From Candidatus Saccharimonadota bacterium (GTDB taxonomy: Bacteria; Patescibacteriota; Saccharimonadia; Saccharimonadales; Saccharimonadaceae): a stretch of DNA of 64,000 nt. The position numbers and the translations under genes are program-made. The notes below the pieces were generated by a model. The model saw only the letters and a list, made by a program, of their open reading frames with translations. It was not told the origin of the DNA and did not search any database. The DNA is taken from the NCBI GenBank assembly GCA_024697865.1, contig JAILSC010000009.1:1-64000 (forward strand), written 5' to 3'. Below are positions 16,587 through 25,482 of this stretch, one piece after another. Positions within the stretch are counted from its first letter, which is position 1, and the number at the start of each line of letters is the position of its first letter.

Positions 16587-18791
16587 CTACGCGTTCGCCA
16601 ATTGGTCAAACTCTTCCATAGAAGTAATGAGAAGATCGCGAGGTTTGGTGCCACGAGTAGGACCAACGACGCCGATATCCTCGAGCCAGTAGCCGAGACC
16701 AGAGACCCAACCGTGGCCTTTAGAAAGTCTGGTCTGAAGCATACCAGTGGAGAATTTGCCGCCAGCAAGAGAAATTTCAACAGCACGACGAACCAGAGGA
16801 TCGTTGGGATCGAAGGTGCGACCGAGGCCATCGCCGATACCACCACCACCGCCTTTTAGGGCGACCGCTTGAGCGACAACTTCGTCATTGTATTGTGGTG
16901 GACGCTGAGATTTTAAGAATTCGGTGACTTTTTCGATGTCTTCATCTGGGGTCCAGGCACCCTGAATACGCTCAGGGCCGTTCATGGTCTTCTCGGTGGA
17001 GAAGAGCATGTCACCCTGACCGAGGAGCTTTTCAGCGCCGGAGAGATCAAGGATAATGCGAGATTCCATAGAAGTAAGTACGCGGAAAGCGATTCTACTT
17101 GGAATATTGCCTTTAATGAGGCCGGTAATAACTTTAACCACAGGTTTCTGAGTGGCAAGGACGAGGTGCATACCAGCAGCGCGACCCAGCTGAGCAATAC
17201 GCACAATTAGGGGCTCAAGCTCTTTAGAAGCTTGCATCATGAGATCAGACATTTCGTCGATAACGATGACTATGTAAGGCATTTTGCCACCTTGATCTTC
17301 TTCCCCGTTAGCGGAATCCTTGGTGGACTTTTTCTCCATTTTTTTGTTGTAGTCGGAAATCTTTTTGACTTTTTCTTCGGCCATTAATTTATAACGACGG
17401 TCCATTTCACCAGCGGCCCATTTCATAGCTGAGAGGGCTTTTTCTGTGGAAGTAATAATAGGAGTAAGCAAGTGAGGGATGTCATTATAGGAAACCATTT
17501 CAACCTGCTTAGGATCAACGATAATCATTCGCATGTCGGAAGGCGAATTGCGGAAAAGCAGCGACATAATCAGCGAGTTAGTCATGACAGACTTACCTGA
17601 ACCAGTAGTACCAGCGATCAAAAGGTGAGGCATGCTGGCGAGATCGGCGATAATAGGTTTGCCAGAGATGTCTTTACCGACACAGAAAGCAAGAGGGTCG
17701 GAAGTTTTATTCCATTCGTCAGACTCAATGATGCCTCGAAGTGACACGCTGGCGGAGCGAGTGTTGGGAACTTCAACACCAATAAGTTGGGTGCCAGGAA
17801 TAGGAGCTTCGATTCGAACGGTCTGAGCTGAAAGTTTATAGGCAAGCTCTTTGTCACGGGCGGCGATTTTAGCAAGATTAATACCACCGGGCGCACGCAG
17901 AGTATATTGAGTCACGCGGGGACCGACATTGGCGCCTTCCATTTCGACGTCGATACCGAATTCAGCAAAGGTGTTTTTAATAATAAAGGCATTTTGTTGA
18001 ATATTGCCAGCATCGGCAGGAGACTGTTTCTTGGTAAGAAGGCTGGCTGAAGGCATTTTCCAATCCGGATCAGAAATAGCAGTAAGAGCGGTAGGTTCAA
18101 CTGGCTTAGCGACCTCCTTAGCGGGGACAGATTTTTTAAGTTTTGGCGTGGTCTCTACAGTGCCAACGCCAGAATTAACTTTGATTTCAAGTTGGCCGAG
18201 TTTTTTGGATTTTTTGTCGGTGATTTCTTCAGAATCAGTGGCTTTGGCTTTACGCTTGGTGGCGTTTTTAGTGCCCTTGAAGAGCGTGACTGGAGAAATT
18301 TGGAACAGAAAGAGAGCAGTAATAAAAATTAGTACAAGATAAATGAAAATAACAACGCCTTGGTTTAAAACATTGATCATGAGAGAGTTGAGCCAATTGC
18401 CGACAATTCCGCCATTTTGGAAAATAGCAGCAATGCCGGTGATCCAAAGTAGCATAAGCAAGCTAGCAATATAGACAGGGACAGCAACGCGATTATCCTC
18501 ACTGCGGAAGATTTTGACGGCGAGATAAACAAGGAGAGCTGGAATAAAATAAGTAGCGAAACCAATACCCTGAAGGATAGCATTATGAATAACGTTAGTG
18601 ACGGTACCACCTTGACCAAACCAAGTGATCACAAAGAAAAGAGCAAGAGCAATCATCAAAACTGCAACAATCTGACGCCAAAAACCACCGGGGAGCTCGT
18701 GTTCGACTGGAGCTTCCTTGGTACGCTTTTTAGTACTCTTGGCACTGGTTTTACGTTTCTTAGTTGAAGTTTTTCTCTTTGCTGCAGGCAT
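16587..18791 (-). CDS. ftsK: DNA translocase FtsK
   Basis: FtsK/SpoIIIE translocase that pumps chromosome termini through the division septum. Start chosen at the ATG at 18791 (734 aa) instead of 18893, because the upstream extension would overlap the -10 box and the tRNA-Gln gene on the other strand. A very basic N-terminus (MPAAKRKTSTKKRKTS) is followed by four membrane helices (about 35-160), a linker, the alpha/beta motor with Walker A AGTTGSGKSVMTN and Walker B IVIVIDEMSDLM, and a C-terminal gamma winged helix (RRAVEISLAGGKFSTGMLQ). A TATAAT box ends six bases before the ATG. No XerCD genes here. Confidence 0.94.
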   Translation of the reverse strand: MPAAKRKTSTKKRKTSAKSTKKRTKEAPVEHELPGGFWRQIVAVLMIALALFFVITWFGQGGTVTNVIHNAILQGIGFATYFIPALLVYLAVKIFRSEDNRVAVPVYIASLLMLLWITGIAAIFQNGGIVGNWLNSLMINVLNQGVVIFIYLVLIFITALFLFQISPVTLFKGTKNATKRKAKATDSEEITDKKSKKLGQLEIKVNSGVGTVETTPKLKKSVPAKEVAKPVEPTALTAISDPDWKMPSASLLTKKQSPADAGNIQQNAFIIKNTFAEFGIDVEMEGANVGPRVTQYTLRAPGGINLAKIAARDKELAYKLSAQTVRIEAPIPGTQLIGVEVPNTRSASVSLRGIIESDEWNKTSDPLAFCVGKDISGKPIIADLASMPHLLIAGTTGSGKSVMTNSLIMSLLFRNSPSDMRMIIVDPKQVEMVSYNDIPHLLTPIITSTEKALSAMKWAAGEMDRRYKLMAEEKVKKISDYNKKMEKKSTKDSANGEEDQGGKMPYIVIVIDEMSDLMMQASKELEPLIVRIAQLGRAAGMHLVLATQKPVVKVITGLIKGNIPSRIAFRVLTSMESRIILDLSGAEKLLGQGDMLFSTEKTMNGPERIQGAWTPDEDIEKVTEFLKSQRPPQYNDEVVAQAVALKGGGGGIGDGLGRTFDPNDPLVRRAVEISLAGGKFSTGMLQTRLSKGHGWVSGLGYWLEDIGVVGPTRGTKPRDLLITSMEEFDQLANA

Positions 18792-18797
18792 GTGTTT

Positions 18798-18803
18798 ATT
18801 ATA
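18798..18803 (-). promoter_or_regulatory. -10 box of ftsK
   Basis: GCTATAAT on the minus strand, six bases before the chosen ftsK start; supports that start and a leaderless mRNA. Confidence 0.55.
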
Positions 18804-18879
18804 GCACACTTCCCTGAAAAACACAAGCAATTTATGGGGTTGGTGATTTAGATGGTTTGTGGTAAAATAGGAGTTACGC

Positions 18880-18954
18880 TGGGATGTCGCCAAGTGGTAA
18901 GGCAGCGGGTTTTGGTCCCGTCATTCGCAGGTTCGAATCCTGCCATCCCAGCCA
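18880..18954 (+). tRNA. tRNA-Gln (TTG)
   Basis: Complete cloverleaf: acceptor TGGGATG/CATCCCA, anticodon stem GCGGG/CCCGT with loop TTTTGGT (anticodon TTG), T-arm GCAGG-TTCGAAT-CCTGC, and an encoded CCA. A TAAAAT box lies 11 bases upstream. A terminator and then a second copy of the tRNA 3' end follow. Confidence 0.95.
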
Positions 18955-18965
18955 AACAAGTTCAT

Positions 18966-18986
18966 CGCCTCTAGAAGGCGTTTTTT
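18966..18986 (+). terminator. terminator of tRNA-Gln
   Basis: Hairpin CGCCT-CTAGA-AGGCG followed by six T residues, 12 bases after the tRNA 3' end. Confidence 0.75.
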
Positions 18987-18992
18987 AATTGG

Positions 18993-19032
18993 GGATTCGG
19001 ACCTAACGGTGCGAATCCTGCCATCCCAGCCA
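18993..19032 (+). repeat. inverted repeat plus second copy of the tRNA-Gln 3' end
   Basis: The last 21 bases (19012-19032) are identical to the 3' end of tRNA-Gln from the T-loop CGAATCC through CCA. They are preceded by GGATTCG-GACC-TAAC-GGTG, which pairs with CGAATCC to make a hairpin. The T-arm and the rest of a tRNA are absent, so this is not a tRNA. It lies beyond the tRNA terminator and directly before the rlmH -10 box. Confidence 0.85.
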
Positions 19033-19040
19033 TTTTTTGT

Positions 19041-19046
19041 TATAAT
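19041..19046 (+). promoter_or_regulatory. -10 box of rlmH
   Basis: TATAAT, then TAAGAT, then ATG of rlmH; the tRNA 3'-end copy occupies the spacer/-35 region. Confidence 0.6.
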
Positions 19047-19052
19047 TAAGAT

Positions 19053-19484
19053 ATGATTAAGATAATTGCTGGGGGAAAGAAAAACACAGGTCCGCAAGCA
19101 GAGCTAATTGCCGAATACGAGAAACGTCTAAGAAAGCCATATGAGATAGAGTGGCGATTTATGGCGGAGGAAAAATTAGATGATTATTTAGCGGATTGGC
19201 CGTTCACAGGACGAGAATTTGTGATTTGCTGTGACGAACGAGGCCAGAATATATCATCAGATGAATATTCTGCCTGTTTGGAACGGGTGTTTACTGACGG
19301 ACGTGAGGTTATAATCTTGATTGGGGGAGCGTACGGGTTTACAGATACTGTGAGGGAGCGAGCGGATATGGTGTGGAGTTTCTCACGACTAGTATTTCCG
19401 CATCAATTATTTAGGGTAATGGTAACAGAACAAATATACCGAGCCCAAGAAATTGCCAAGGGAGGACATTATCATCATGCCTAA
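19053..19484 (+). CDS. rlmH: 23S rRNA pseudouridine-1915 N3-methyltransferase RlmH
   Basis: SPOUT-class methyltransferase acting on m3-psi1915 in helix 69 of 23S rRNA. The 143-residue sequence shows the family landmarks: FVICCDERGQNISS, the SAM-binding trefoil loop ILIGGAYGF and the C-terminal HQLFRVMVTEQIYRAQEI followed by YHHA. Length is slightly below the usual 155-160, with a shortened N-terminal part. tsaD follows after 27 bases with its own -10 box. Probably an active housekeeping gene. Confidence 0.95.
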   Translation: MIKIIAGGKKNTGPQAELIAEYEKRLRKPYEIEWRFMAEEKLDDYLADWPFTGREFVICCDERGQNISSDEYSACLERVFTDGREVIILIGGAYGFTDTVRERADMVWSFSRLVFPHQLFRVMVTEQIYRAQEIAKGGHYHHA

Positions 19485-19499
19485 ATATGCATGTTGTGA

Positions 19500-19505
19500 T
19501 ATAAT
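19500..19505 (+). promoter_or_regulatory. -10 box of tsaD
   Basis: TATAAT followed by ATAGAT and the tsaD ATG; spacing six, no Shine-Dalgarno. Confidence 0.6.
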
Positions 19506-19511
19506 ATAGAT

Positions 19512-20561
19512 ATGAAAATCTTGGGAATTGAAACTAGTTGCGATGAAACCGCAGCAGCCGTGGTGGAAGATGGGGTTTCAATTTTGTCTAATGTAGTGGT
19601 GTCGCAAATTGATATTTTTGCGGAATATGGCGGGGTGATACCAGAGGTGGCGGCTAGATCACACCTGGAAGTAATAATGCCGGTGATAGACAAAGCTTTG
19701 GCTGACTCTGGATGTTCTTGGGATGAGATTGATGCGATTGCGGTGACGCATGCACCGGGGTTATTAGGGTCACTGCTGATTGGGACGTTAACGGCGAGAA
19801 CTTTAGCGATTTTACACGATAAGCCATTATATGCCGTGCATCATTTGAAATCACATGTGTATGCGAATTGGCTTGATACGGGACGAGACTCTATGCTTCG
19901 CTCGGGGGCGCGTCCTCCATTCCCTCTTCTCGCACTGGTGATTTCGGGAGGACATACACAGATACTGTATATGCCGGGGCATAATCAATTTGAAATTATT
20001 GGCACAACGAGAGATGATGCAGTGGGGGAATGTTTCGATAAGGTAGCCAAAATATTGGGGTTACCATACCCAGGAGGACCTTCAATTGCTAAGGCAGCCC
20101 TAAAGGGTGATCCTGATAAATATAAGTTGCCACATCCAAAAATCGAGGGATTGGATTTTTCGTTCTCGGGACTAAAAACAGCGGTACTCAGAGCCGTGCA
20201 AAAAGAGGTGGGAGTACCAATTTCGTACCCATCACACAAACTGAAAGAATTGTTAACAGAACAGCAAGTGGCTGATTTTGCAGCTTCATTCCAAAAAACA
20301 GCGGTAGAGATTTTGTGCGAGAAATTAGTAAAAGGCCTAGAAACTTACCCAGAAGCACAATCGGTAGTAGTGGCCGGTGGAGTTTCAGCAAATCAGGTCT
20401 TGCGCGAAGCGCTGACGGAAGCTTATTTTCCGGCCCCTTCCCTCTCGGGAGATAATGGAGCGATGGTGGCAGCAGCCTGTTATTTTGAAATTCAGAACGG
20501 GGTGAAGCCGATCGATCCCTATAAATTAAATATTTACCCACGAATATCGATTGAAAAATAG
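19512..20561 (+). CDS. tsaD: tRNA threonylcarbamoyladenosine synthase subunit TsaD
   Basis: Kae1/TsaD ASKHA-fold enzyme that transfers threonylcarbamoyl to A37 of ANN-decoding tRNAs with TsaB and TsaE. Visible motifs: GIETSCDETAAAVVE at the N-terminus, the metal-binding HHLKSH, LVISGGHTQ, the GECFDKVAK segment, and LSGDNGAMVA near the C-terminus with the second metal ligand Asp. A short insertion (RDSMLRSGAR, about residues 124-133) between the metal site and the SGGH motif is encoded by a GC-rich stretch and is not typical of the family. 349 residues otherwise normal. Followed by an inverted repeat that mainly suits the opposite strand. Confidence 0.95.
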   Translation: MKILGIETSCDETAAAVVEDGVSILSNVVVSQIDIFAEYGGVIPEVAARSHLEVIMPVIDKALADSGCSWDEIDAIAVTHAPGLLGSLLIGTLTARTLAILHDKPLYAVHHLKSHVYANWLDTGRDSMLRSGARPPFPLLALVISGGHTQILYMPGHNQFEIIGTTRDDAVGECFDKVAKILGLPYPGGPSIAKAALKGDPDKYKLPHPKIEGLDFSFSGLKTAVLRAVQKEVGVPISYPSHKLKELLTEQQVADFAASFQKTAVEILCEKLVKGLETYPEAQSVVVAGGVSANQVLREALTEAYFPAPSLSGDNGAMVAAACYFEIQNGVKPIDPYKLNIYPRISIEK

Positions 20562-20570
20562 ACAAGAAAA

Positions 20571-20592
20571 AGCCCACCTATAAGCGTGGGCT
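20571..20592 (-). terminator. intrinsic terminator downstream of the 20744 gene
   Basis: Stem AGCCCAC/GTGGGCT; on the minus strand it is followed by a T-run (CTTTTTC), so it suits transcription arriving from the small gene at 20744. Confidence 0.7.
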
Positions 20593-20743
20593 GTCTTGCC
20601 AAAAAGCGGGTGTACACCAGATTTTAGATACATTGAATTCTATTTAGCTGCATTGTCTGTAAACTAAAATTCTCATTTTCTCTCACCGGTATTCTCTTTC
20701 TCTCTCTTCTACCGGTGTACATCCCAACTCTTACCACAGACAG
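20593..20743 (-). other. non-coding 3' region with several inverted repeats
   Basis: No gene seen. On the minus strand this is the 3' trailer between the 20744 gene and its terminator. It contains a perfect 10-base palindrome GGTGTACACC, a 7-bp pair ATTTTAG/CTAAAAT, a 7-bp pair TGTCTGT/ACAGACA and two ACCGGT sites around a pyrimidine-rich tract. It may fold, but I recognise no known RNA. Confidence 0.35.
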
Positions 20744-21163
20744 CTACGCTACCCAGTTTAGTGAATCTACGATTAAGACTTCGACGTCGTCATAGTAGAC
20801 CCCGCACCCGAGGTAATCCTCAGGCCCAGGTAAATCTAGGTTATCCCATTGCGCTAATAACTCATGGAAATATTGATCTAGGTCGTCTCTTTCTTTTATC
20901 TCACAGCTGCGATATTCACCATCTTTAGTGAAATACCCCAGGATAGTGGGATAGTGCGGCATCTCGCTAACATACTCTACGTAACGCAAATAGTCTTCTG
21001 GACTATTGCAGTACGCGGTGTTCTCGGCTTTCCACAAAAGATCGCAGAAGACGCCGCTATTGACGGTGCCATCCAAAATCTTTTTGAAGGTCTGAACATA
21101 GTCGATAGCCGTGAGTTCGGCTGGCTGATAGTGCCGAAGGATAGGGGTGCTTGAATTAGACAT
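20744..21163 (-). CDS. hypothetical protein
   Basis: Unrecognised 139-residue soluble protein, acidic, with many Tyr/Asp residues and four cysteines; no signal peptide or membrane segment. AGCAGGTG precedes the ATG as a ribosome-binding site. Its putative -10 box (TATAAT near 21245, minus strand) is about 80 bases upstream, giving a leader that contains the inverted repeat CTTAAAGC/GCTTTAAG. Both neighbours are housekeeping genes and give no functional hint. Confidence 0.65.
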   Translation of the reverse strand: MSNSSTPILRHYQPAELTAIDYVQTFKKILDGTVNSGVFCDLLWKAENTAYCNSPEDYLRYVEYVSEMPHYPTILGYFTKDGEYRSCEIKERDDLDQYFHELLAQWDNLDLPGPEDYLGCGVYYDDVEVLIVDSLNWVA

Positions 21164-21269
21164 AATACACCTGCTTTCTGGTCTTGTAAAGGACCATCCT
21201 TGCTTAAAGCCTTATTGCTTTAAGCGACGAATACCATGCTTTTATTATAGCATACTTTAATATTTTTGT

Positions 21270-23618
21270 CTAGATGCGAAGGCGGGGATTTTTTAAGACT
21301 TTAGGGGTGAGGTGTTTCATTAGGGTACGCAAACCAATGAAAACAGCGTAGGCTGCAGCAATGAAAATAGCGGCCAGGAGGAGTTTATCGGGAGAAAGTA
21401 GGGTGAAATCGAGGAAATTGCGAGTGAAAGGAATGGCTAGAGCAAGCACGATAACAGAGGTAGAAAAGAGCAGAAGAATAGTGCGGAGAAGATTGAGCGG
21501 GCGAGCGATGCTGTAGATTAAGAGAAAGTCAATAGCAAAGGTGACGATAAGAGAGGTGGTAATGAGTTCAGGGCGAGTGTAGCCAAGATTTTGGGCGATA
21601 ATAGAGAAAATGAGCATAGTGATGGCTACAGTGATACCGGTAGGTACGGAATATTGGAGAATATTGGTGGTGAATTTGTTTTTGACGCGAGCGGTGTTTT
21701 TCTCAAGAGCAAGAATGACGCCAGGTAGGCCGATACAGGCGAAATTTAAGAGAGACATTTCTAGGGGTGCATAAGGATATTCGACGGGGATAATAATGAA
21801 AAGAACAGCGAGAATAGCGGCGTAGGTATTTTTAGAGAGGAAGAGAGTAGCAGAACGTTCGAGATTGTTGATGGACTGGCGGCCTTCGTCGATAACTTTG
21901 GGGACGCCAGCGAAATCGTTGTCTAGGAGGACGAGTTTGGCAGATTTTCTGGCAGCATCAGCGCCTTCACCGATAGCAATAGAGCAATCAGCCTCCTTCA
22001 TAGCCAGGATATCGTTAACGCCGTCACCGGTCATGGCAACGGTTTTATTTTGATTTTTAAGAGCGAGAACGAGAGACTTTTTCTGGGCGGGTTTGACCCG
22101 AGTGAAGAGGTTGTGATCTTGGACAAGTTTATCGTAGTTGATATCACCCTTGAGAGTGGAAAGATCGACTCCAGAGATGTCTCTGACCCCGACAGCGGCG
22201 GCGATATTTTCGACCGTGTGTAAATTGTCACCAGAGATAATTTTGACGTCCACATCGTTATCATAGAAGTAATTGATAATTTCTTTGGCATCGCTGCGGA
22301 GTTCGTCTTCCAATAAGGCAAAACCGAGAAGACGTTCATCTTTCATAACAGAGATAATGCGGTAATTCCCCTCGATTGCCTGTTCAAGTTTGAGGTGGTC
22401 TTTGTTATTAGTTATGAATTCGAGAGCGCCCATGAGATAGGTTGATTTCTTAGTTTTAATACCGGAATATTTACGGTCAGATGAAAAGGGGATGACCTCT
22501 GTAATGGGCTCTGAGAGCTCAAATTTGGCGATTCCTGGCAGTTTCGCTTTTAGGGCGCTAGATGTGGCGTTATCCGATTCTTGAGCGCCGAGAATAGCCA
22601 TAAGCGCGTTTAAGAGGGATTTTTCGGCGAGGGTTTGAGGGTGTTTGATATTGGCCGGAGAGAGTAACTGGCCGTCTTTGACGGGTAGAAAATCCTTGAC
22701 TTTCATTTTGCCAGTGGTGAGAGTACCGGTTTTATCAAGACAGATGGTGTCGACGCGAGCAAGAGTTTCAACGGAATAGAGGTCCTGGACTAAGACTTGG
22801 CGCCGAGAGAGCCGAATAGTGGCCAGCGCTAAGACGCTACTGGTCAAAAGAACGAGGCCTTCAGGAATCATACTGATAAGGCCGGCGACGGTGCTGGTGA
22901 CGGCGACTTCAGGGGTAGTATCGGGGACATTAAACCTGGCCCAGAGAAGAAGAGCGCCGATAGGAATGAGAGCAAAGGAAATATATTTAACAATGTTATT
23001 GATGACTTTGAAGAGCTTGGAATCGGCAGTCTTGATAGTGTGGGCGGATTGTTCGATTTTGGCGAGCTGACTTTCGGCGCCAACAGCGGTAGCGGTGGCT
23101 TTACAAGTGCCAGAGACAATAAAACTACCAGAGATGAGCTTATCGCCTTTTTTCTTAAGGACATTATCCTGCTCGCCGGTAATATAGGATTCGTTGACTT
23201 CGACTTGACCTTCTTCAACTTTAGCGTCTACGATGATCTGGTCGCCTAGCGAGAGGATGAGGAGGTCGCCGTCGACAATTTCTTGTTGAAGAATTTGACG
23301 AGGCTTCCCCTCCCTAATGACGGTGGGCTGCTGATCGCTTTTGAGACGCATTTGGTCGATAGTCCTCTTGGCGCGAATCCCGTTGATAATGCTAATTAGG
23401 GTGTTGGCGATGGCGATGAGAATAAAAAGGAGATTTTTGTAGGCGCCAACCGAGATGATCATAAGAGCGAGGATGAGATTGACGAGGTTAAAAATCGTGA
23501 GGGTGTTGGTCAAAATGATTTTACCGACGGAATTGGAAGATTTACTGAGGGTTCGGTTGACTTTGCCCTGTTTAACACGCTCTGCGACTTGTTTCTCAGT
23601 GAGGCCGTTTAAGTTCAT
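21270..23618 (-). CDS. cation-transporting P-type ATPase
   Basis: A 782-residue P-type ATPase of the E1-E2 superfamily. It has an N-terminal cytoplasmic segment ending at two helices, the A-domain with VNESYITGE, the phosphorylation motif CLDKTGTLT, a nucleotide-binding domain, and the hinge AMTGDGVNDILAMKEAD; six C-terminal helices follow. The M4 segment reads LISMIPEGLVLL, the IPEGL motif of Ca2+-type and related pumps rather than the CPx motif of heavy-metal pumps. It resembles actinobacterial CtpE-like ATPases, suggesting Ca2+ or another divalent/monovalent cation. TATAAT lies six bases before the ATG. Confidence 0.92.
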   Translation of the reverse strand: MNLNGLTEKQVAERVKQGKVNRTLSKSSNSVGKIILTNTLTIFNLVNLILALMIISVGAYKNLLFILIAIANTLISIINGIRAKRTIDQMRLKSDQQPTVIREGKPRQILQQEIVDGDLLILSLGDQIIVDAKVEEGQVEVNESYITGEQDNVLKKKGDKLISGSFIVSGTCKATATAVGAESQLAKIEQSAHTIKTADSKLFKVINNIVKYISFALIPIGALLLWARFNVPDTTPEVAVTSTVAGLISMIPEGLVLLTSSVLALATIRLSRRQVLVQDLYSVETLARVDTICLDKTGTLTTGKMKVKDFLPVKDGQLLSPANIKHPQTLAEKSLLNALMAILGAQESDNATSSALKAKLPGIAKFELSEPITEVIPFSSDRKYSGIKTKKSTYLMGALEFITNNKDHLKLEQAIEGNYRIISVMKDERLLGFALLEDELRSDAKEIINYFYDNDVDVKIISGDNLHTVENIAAAVGVRDISGVDLSTLKGDINYDKLVQDHNLFTRVKPAQKKSLVLALKNQNKTVAMTGDGVNDILAMKEADCSIAIGEGADAARKSAKLVLLDNDFAGVPKVIDEGRQSINNLERSATLFLSKNTYAAILAVLFIIIPVEYPYAPLEMSLLNFACIGLPGVILALEKNTARVKNKFTTNILQYSVPTGITVAITMLIFSIIAQNLGYTRPELITTSLIVTFAIDFLLIYSIARPLNLLRTILLLFSTSVIVLALAIPFTRNFLDFTLLSPDKLLLAAIFIAAAYAVFIGLRTLMKHLTPKVLKNPRLRI

Positions 23619-23624
23619 AGTTTG

Positions 23625-23630
23625 ATTATA
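23625..23630 (-). promoter_or_regulatory. -10 box of the P-type ATPase gene
   Basis: TATAAT, CAAACT, then ATG on the minus strand; spacing six. Confidence 0.6.
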
Positions 23631-23690
23631 ACACTTAATTAGTTCTGGTCCGAGAGAATAGGGCTAAGGCGCGTCCACTACCCACGGATC

Positions 23691-23711
23691 CGACTCCCTG
23701 TACCCGCACCA
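23691..23711 (+). repeat. orphan tRNA 3'-end copy
   Basis: CGACTCCCTG followed by TACCCGCACCA has the form of the last part of a tRNA: T-loop from the conserved C56 onward, T-stem 3' strand, acceptor strand TACCCGC, discriminator A and CCA. It is preceded by the palindrome CGGATCCG rather than by a T-arm 5' strand. No complete parent tRNA is in the window. The preceding 50 bases contain a D-arm-like GCTAAGGCGCG but no matching acceptor strand, so a decayed tRNA is an alternative. Confidence 0.5.
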
Positions 23712-23817
23712 AAAAAAGTGAAACAGATTCTTTAAAGCTTAGACTCATAGATAGGAGTGTCGAAAGTTGAGCGTCTGAAAAGATGAATTTTCGCGAAACA
23801 GATAAATTATTGTTTTG

Positions 23818-25389
23818 TTATTTACGCACACATCTTATATAGGCTCCGCCGGTTTTTGAATAATAATTATCAAAAAATCTTTCACCCGTATAGCTTAGAT
23901 GACGTTGTTGATCGGCATCATATGAGGTAGACGACCACCAATAGCCAACTGTAGTAGGCGCTATAAGCTTACCGCTGGAAAAACGCCCGCCATAAACTGG
24001 GGAGAAGATAAGAGAGCCGAAAAGGCTAGAAATTGAGCCGGCTGAAGCGTTCGATTTATAATTTGGTAAATGCCAGCCAGCCGGGCAAATATCTTGAGTA
24101 GCATCTGTTTTAGTCTGACTGCAAATCTGCCCAGCGGTAGCAGCACAATAATTATACCAAGCACCCAATTGTTGTTTAGAGTATGGGCCACCGGTAGCAG
24201 TAGATGAGGCGACTACGTCGTCATCAGTAGGCAAATGTGACCTAGCCTCAGTATAAGAATTGCCAGAAGTCAAGTCATTTATTTTGGTGTTGAAATCGGC
24301 GCCAGAAAAATTAGAATCTGTAGCTGAAATAGTTCCAGTAATTCTTAGATTCTGGGTCATCCAACAGGCTCCATTGATATAGCGCACAGTATAGTCCGAC
24401 CCATCACGTCGATCATAAATTGTAATAGGCCCATCCGTGGTTCTTTCTTGACACTCAGTAGCCGTTAAATCTTGAGCATAATAGGCTAATGGTTTTTCTT
24501 TCCACACCGCATAAAGATTAACATTATTAGTAGCTGAAGTCTGGTCTATGGTGTAGGTAAGGTTAGAGCCATTACCGTCTGAGTTGTAGGTGGTGGTAGG
24601 ACAGATAGCACCATCAGCGACTTGGGAGGCACACCAGCCTTTGAAGTCATAGCCGGATCTAGTAGGAACAGTACTACTAATCTCAAAAGTTTCACCATTG
24701 GTTTCACCATCAGAGATATTGGCTGGCATATTGGAGACTGAGTCTGAAGTATTAGCGTTGTAGGTAAGAGTGTAAGGGGTAGGGTTTACTATAGCGGTGA
24801 AGACAAAGGTGTTAGAATAGACATCTTCAACAGTAGCTACAGTGACTCTAGTACCAATAGAAATAGGGTATGAGCTATCACCAGCAGTATGAGTGACGGC
24901 TAGAGTATCGCCAGCAGTGGAGGGTGAGGGGAGATAGTTGTCGTTAGCAGTATTTTCCTTAGTGTTGGAATTGTAGAGGACTGATGGTTTATAGCCCCAT
25001 TGTTCGTTATAAGTACTATCATTCCTGAAGGTATCTGTAGAAATAGGAGATGTAATGGAGGCGAGGAAACCTTCAGTAGTAGTACCATTGAGGCGGGTAG
25101 GGTTAGGGCCTTCAGCGGCTTTGATGCTGAAGGTATAGCCACTGGCATGAGTAGTAGTAATACCAACAGCAAATTCACCGCTGGCGAATTTACCTTCAGC
25201 GTTAGGCGTAACAGTGACTACGGGAGAGCCAGTGATGGAAACATTGATAGAGCTAGAAGTGGCATGAGTGGAGGGACTAGTGAGGAGGGCAGAGCCTAAA
25301 GATAAGAAACTAAATAGACTAAATAAAAGAACTAAAAACAAAGGACGTGGGAAACGATCTTGAAGAAGACGTTTGGGAGTGGGAGACAT
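23818..25389 (-). CDS. secreted surface protein with InlB B-type and FISUMP domains
   Basis: A 523-residue exported protein. The N-terminus has a basic stretch, a hydrophobic signal (FLVLLFSLFSFLSLGSALL) and an alanine/serine site. A beta-rich region follows, then an InlB B-repeat-like unit (about 205-300: YTLTYNANTS, SGYDFKGWC, NVNLYAVW). The C-terminal about 210 residues match the Fibrobacter succinogenes major paralogous domain: GACWMTQNLR, ICPAGWHLPN, YWWSSTSYD and a final IRCVRK. It has no C-terminal anchor, so it is either released or held by other means. A canonical promoter and an 85-base leader precede it. Likely adhesion or surface display; function not proven for the family. Confidence 0.85.
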   Translation of the reverse strand: MSPTPKRLLQDRFPRPLFLVLLFSLFSFLSLGSALLTSPSTHATSSSINVSITGSPVVTVTPNAEGKFASGEFAVGITTTHASGYTFSIKAAEGPNPTRLNGTTTEGFLASITSPISTDTFRNDSTYNEQWGYKPSVLYNSNTKENTANDNYLPSPSTAGDTLAVTHTAGDSSYPISIGTRVTVATVEDVYSNTFVFTAIVNPTPYTLTYNANTSDSVSNMPANISDGETNGETFEISSTVPTRSGYDFKGWCASQVADGAICPTTTYNSDGNGSNLTYTIDQTSATNNVNLYAVWKEKPLAYYAQDLTATECQERTTDGPITIYDRRDGSDYTVRYINGACWMTQNLRITGTISATDSNFSGADFNTKINDLTSGNSYTEARSHLPTDDDVVASSTATGGPYSKQQLGAWYNYCAATAGQICSQTKTDATQDICPAGWHLPNYKSNASAGSISSLFGSLIFSPVYGGRFSSGKLIAPTTVGYWWSSTSYDADQQRHLSYTGERFFDNYYSKTGGAYIRCVRK

Positions 25390-25482
25390 GTTGTTATGAC
25401 CTTTTTGTTTTAGTTTTTGGTTTAAACTATTTATTTTGATCCAAAGTTCTAATCACAGAGTGATGACCTGGTTCTGGTTATG

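Noticed and set aside
18792-18893. Upstream start of ftsK
   Set aside because: Would overlap the tRNA-Gln gene and the -10 box; the Met at 18791 begins the basic FtsK N-terminus.
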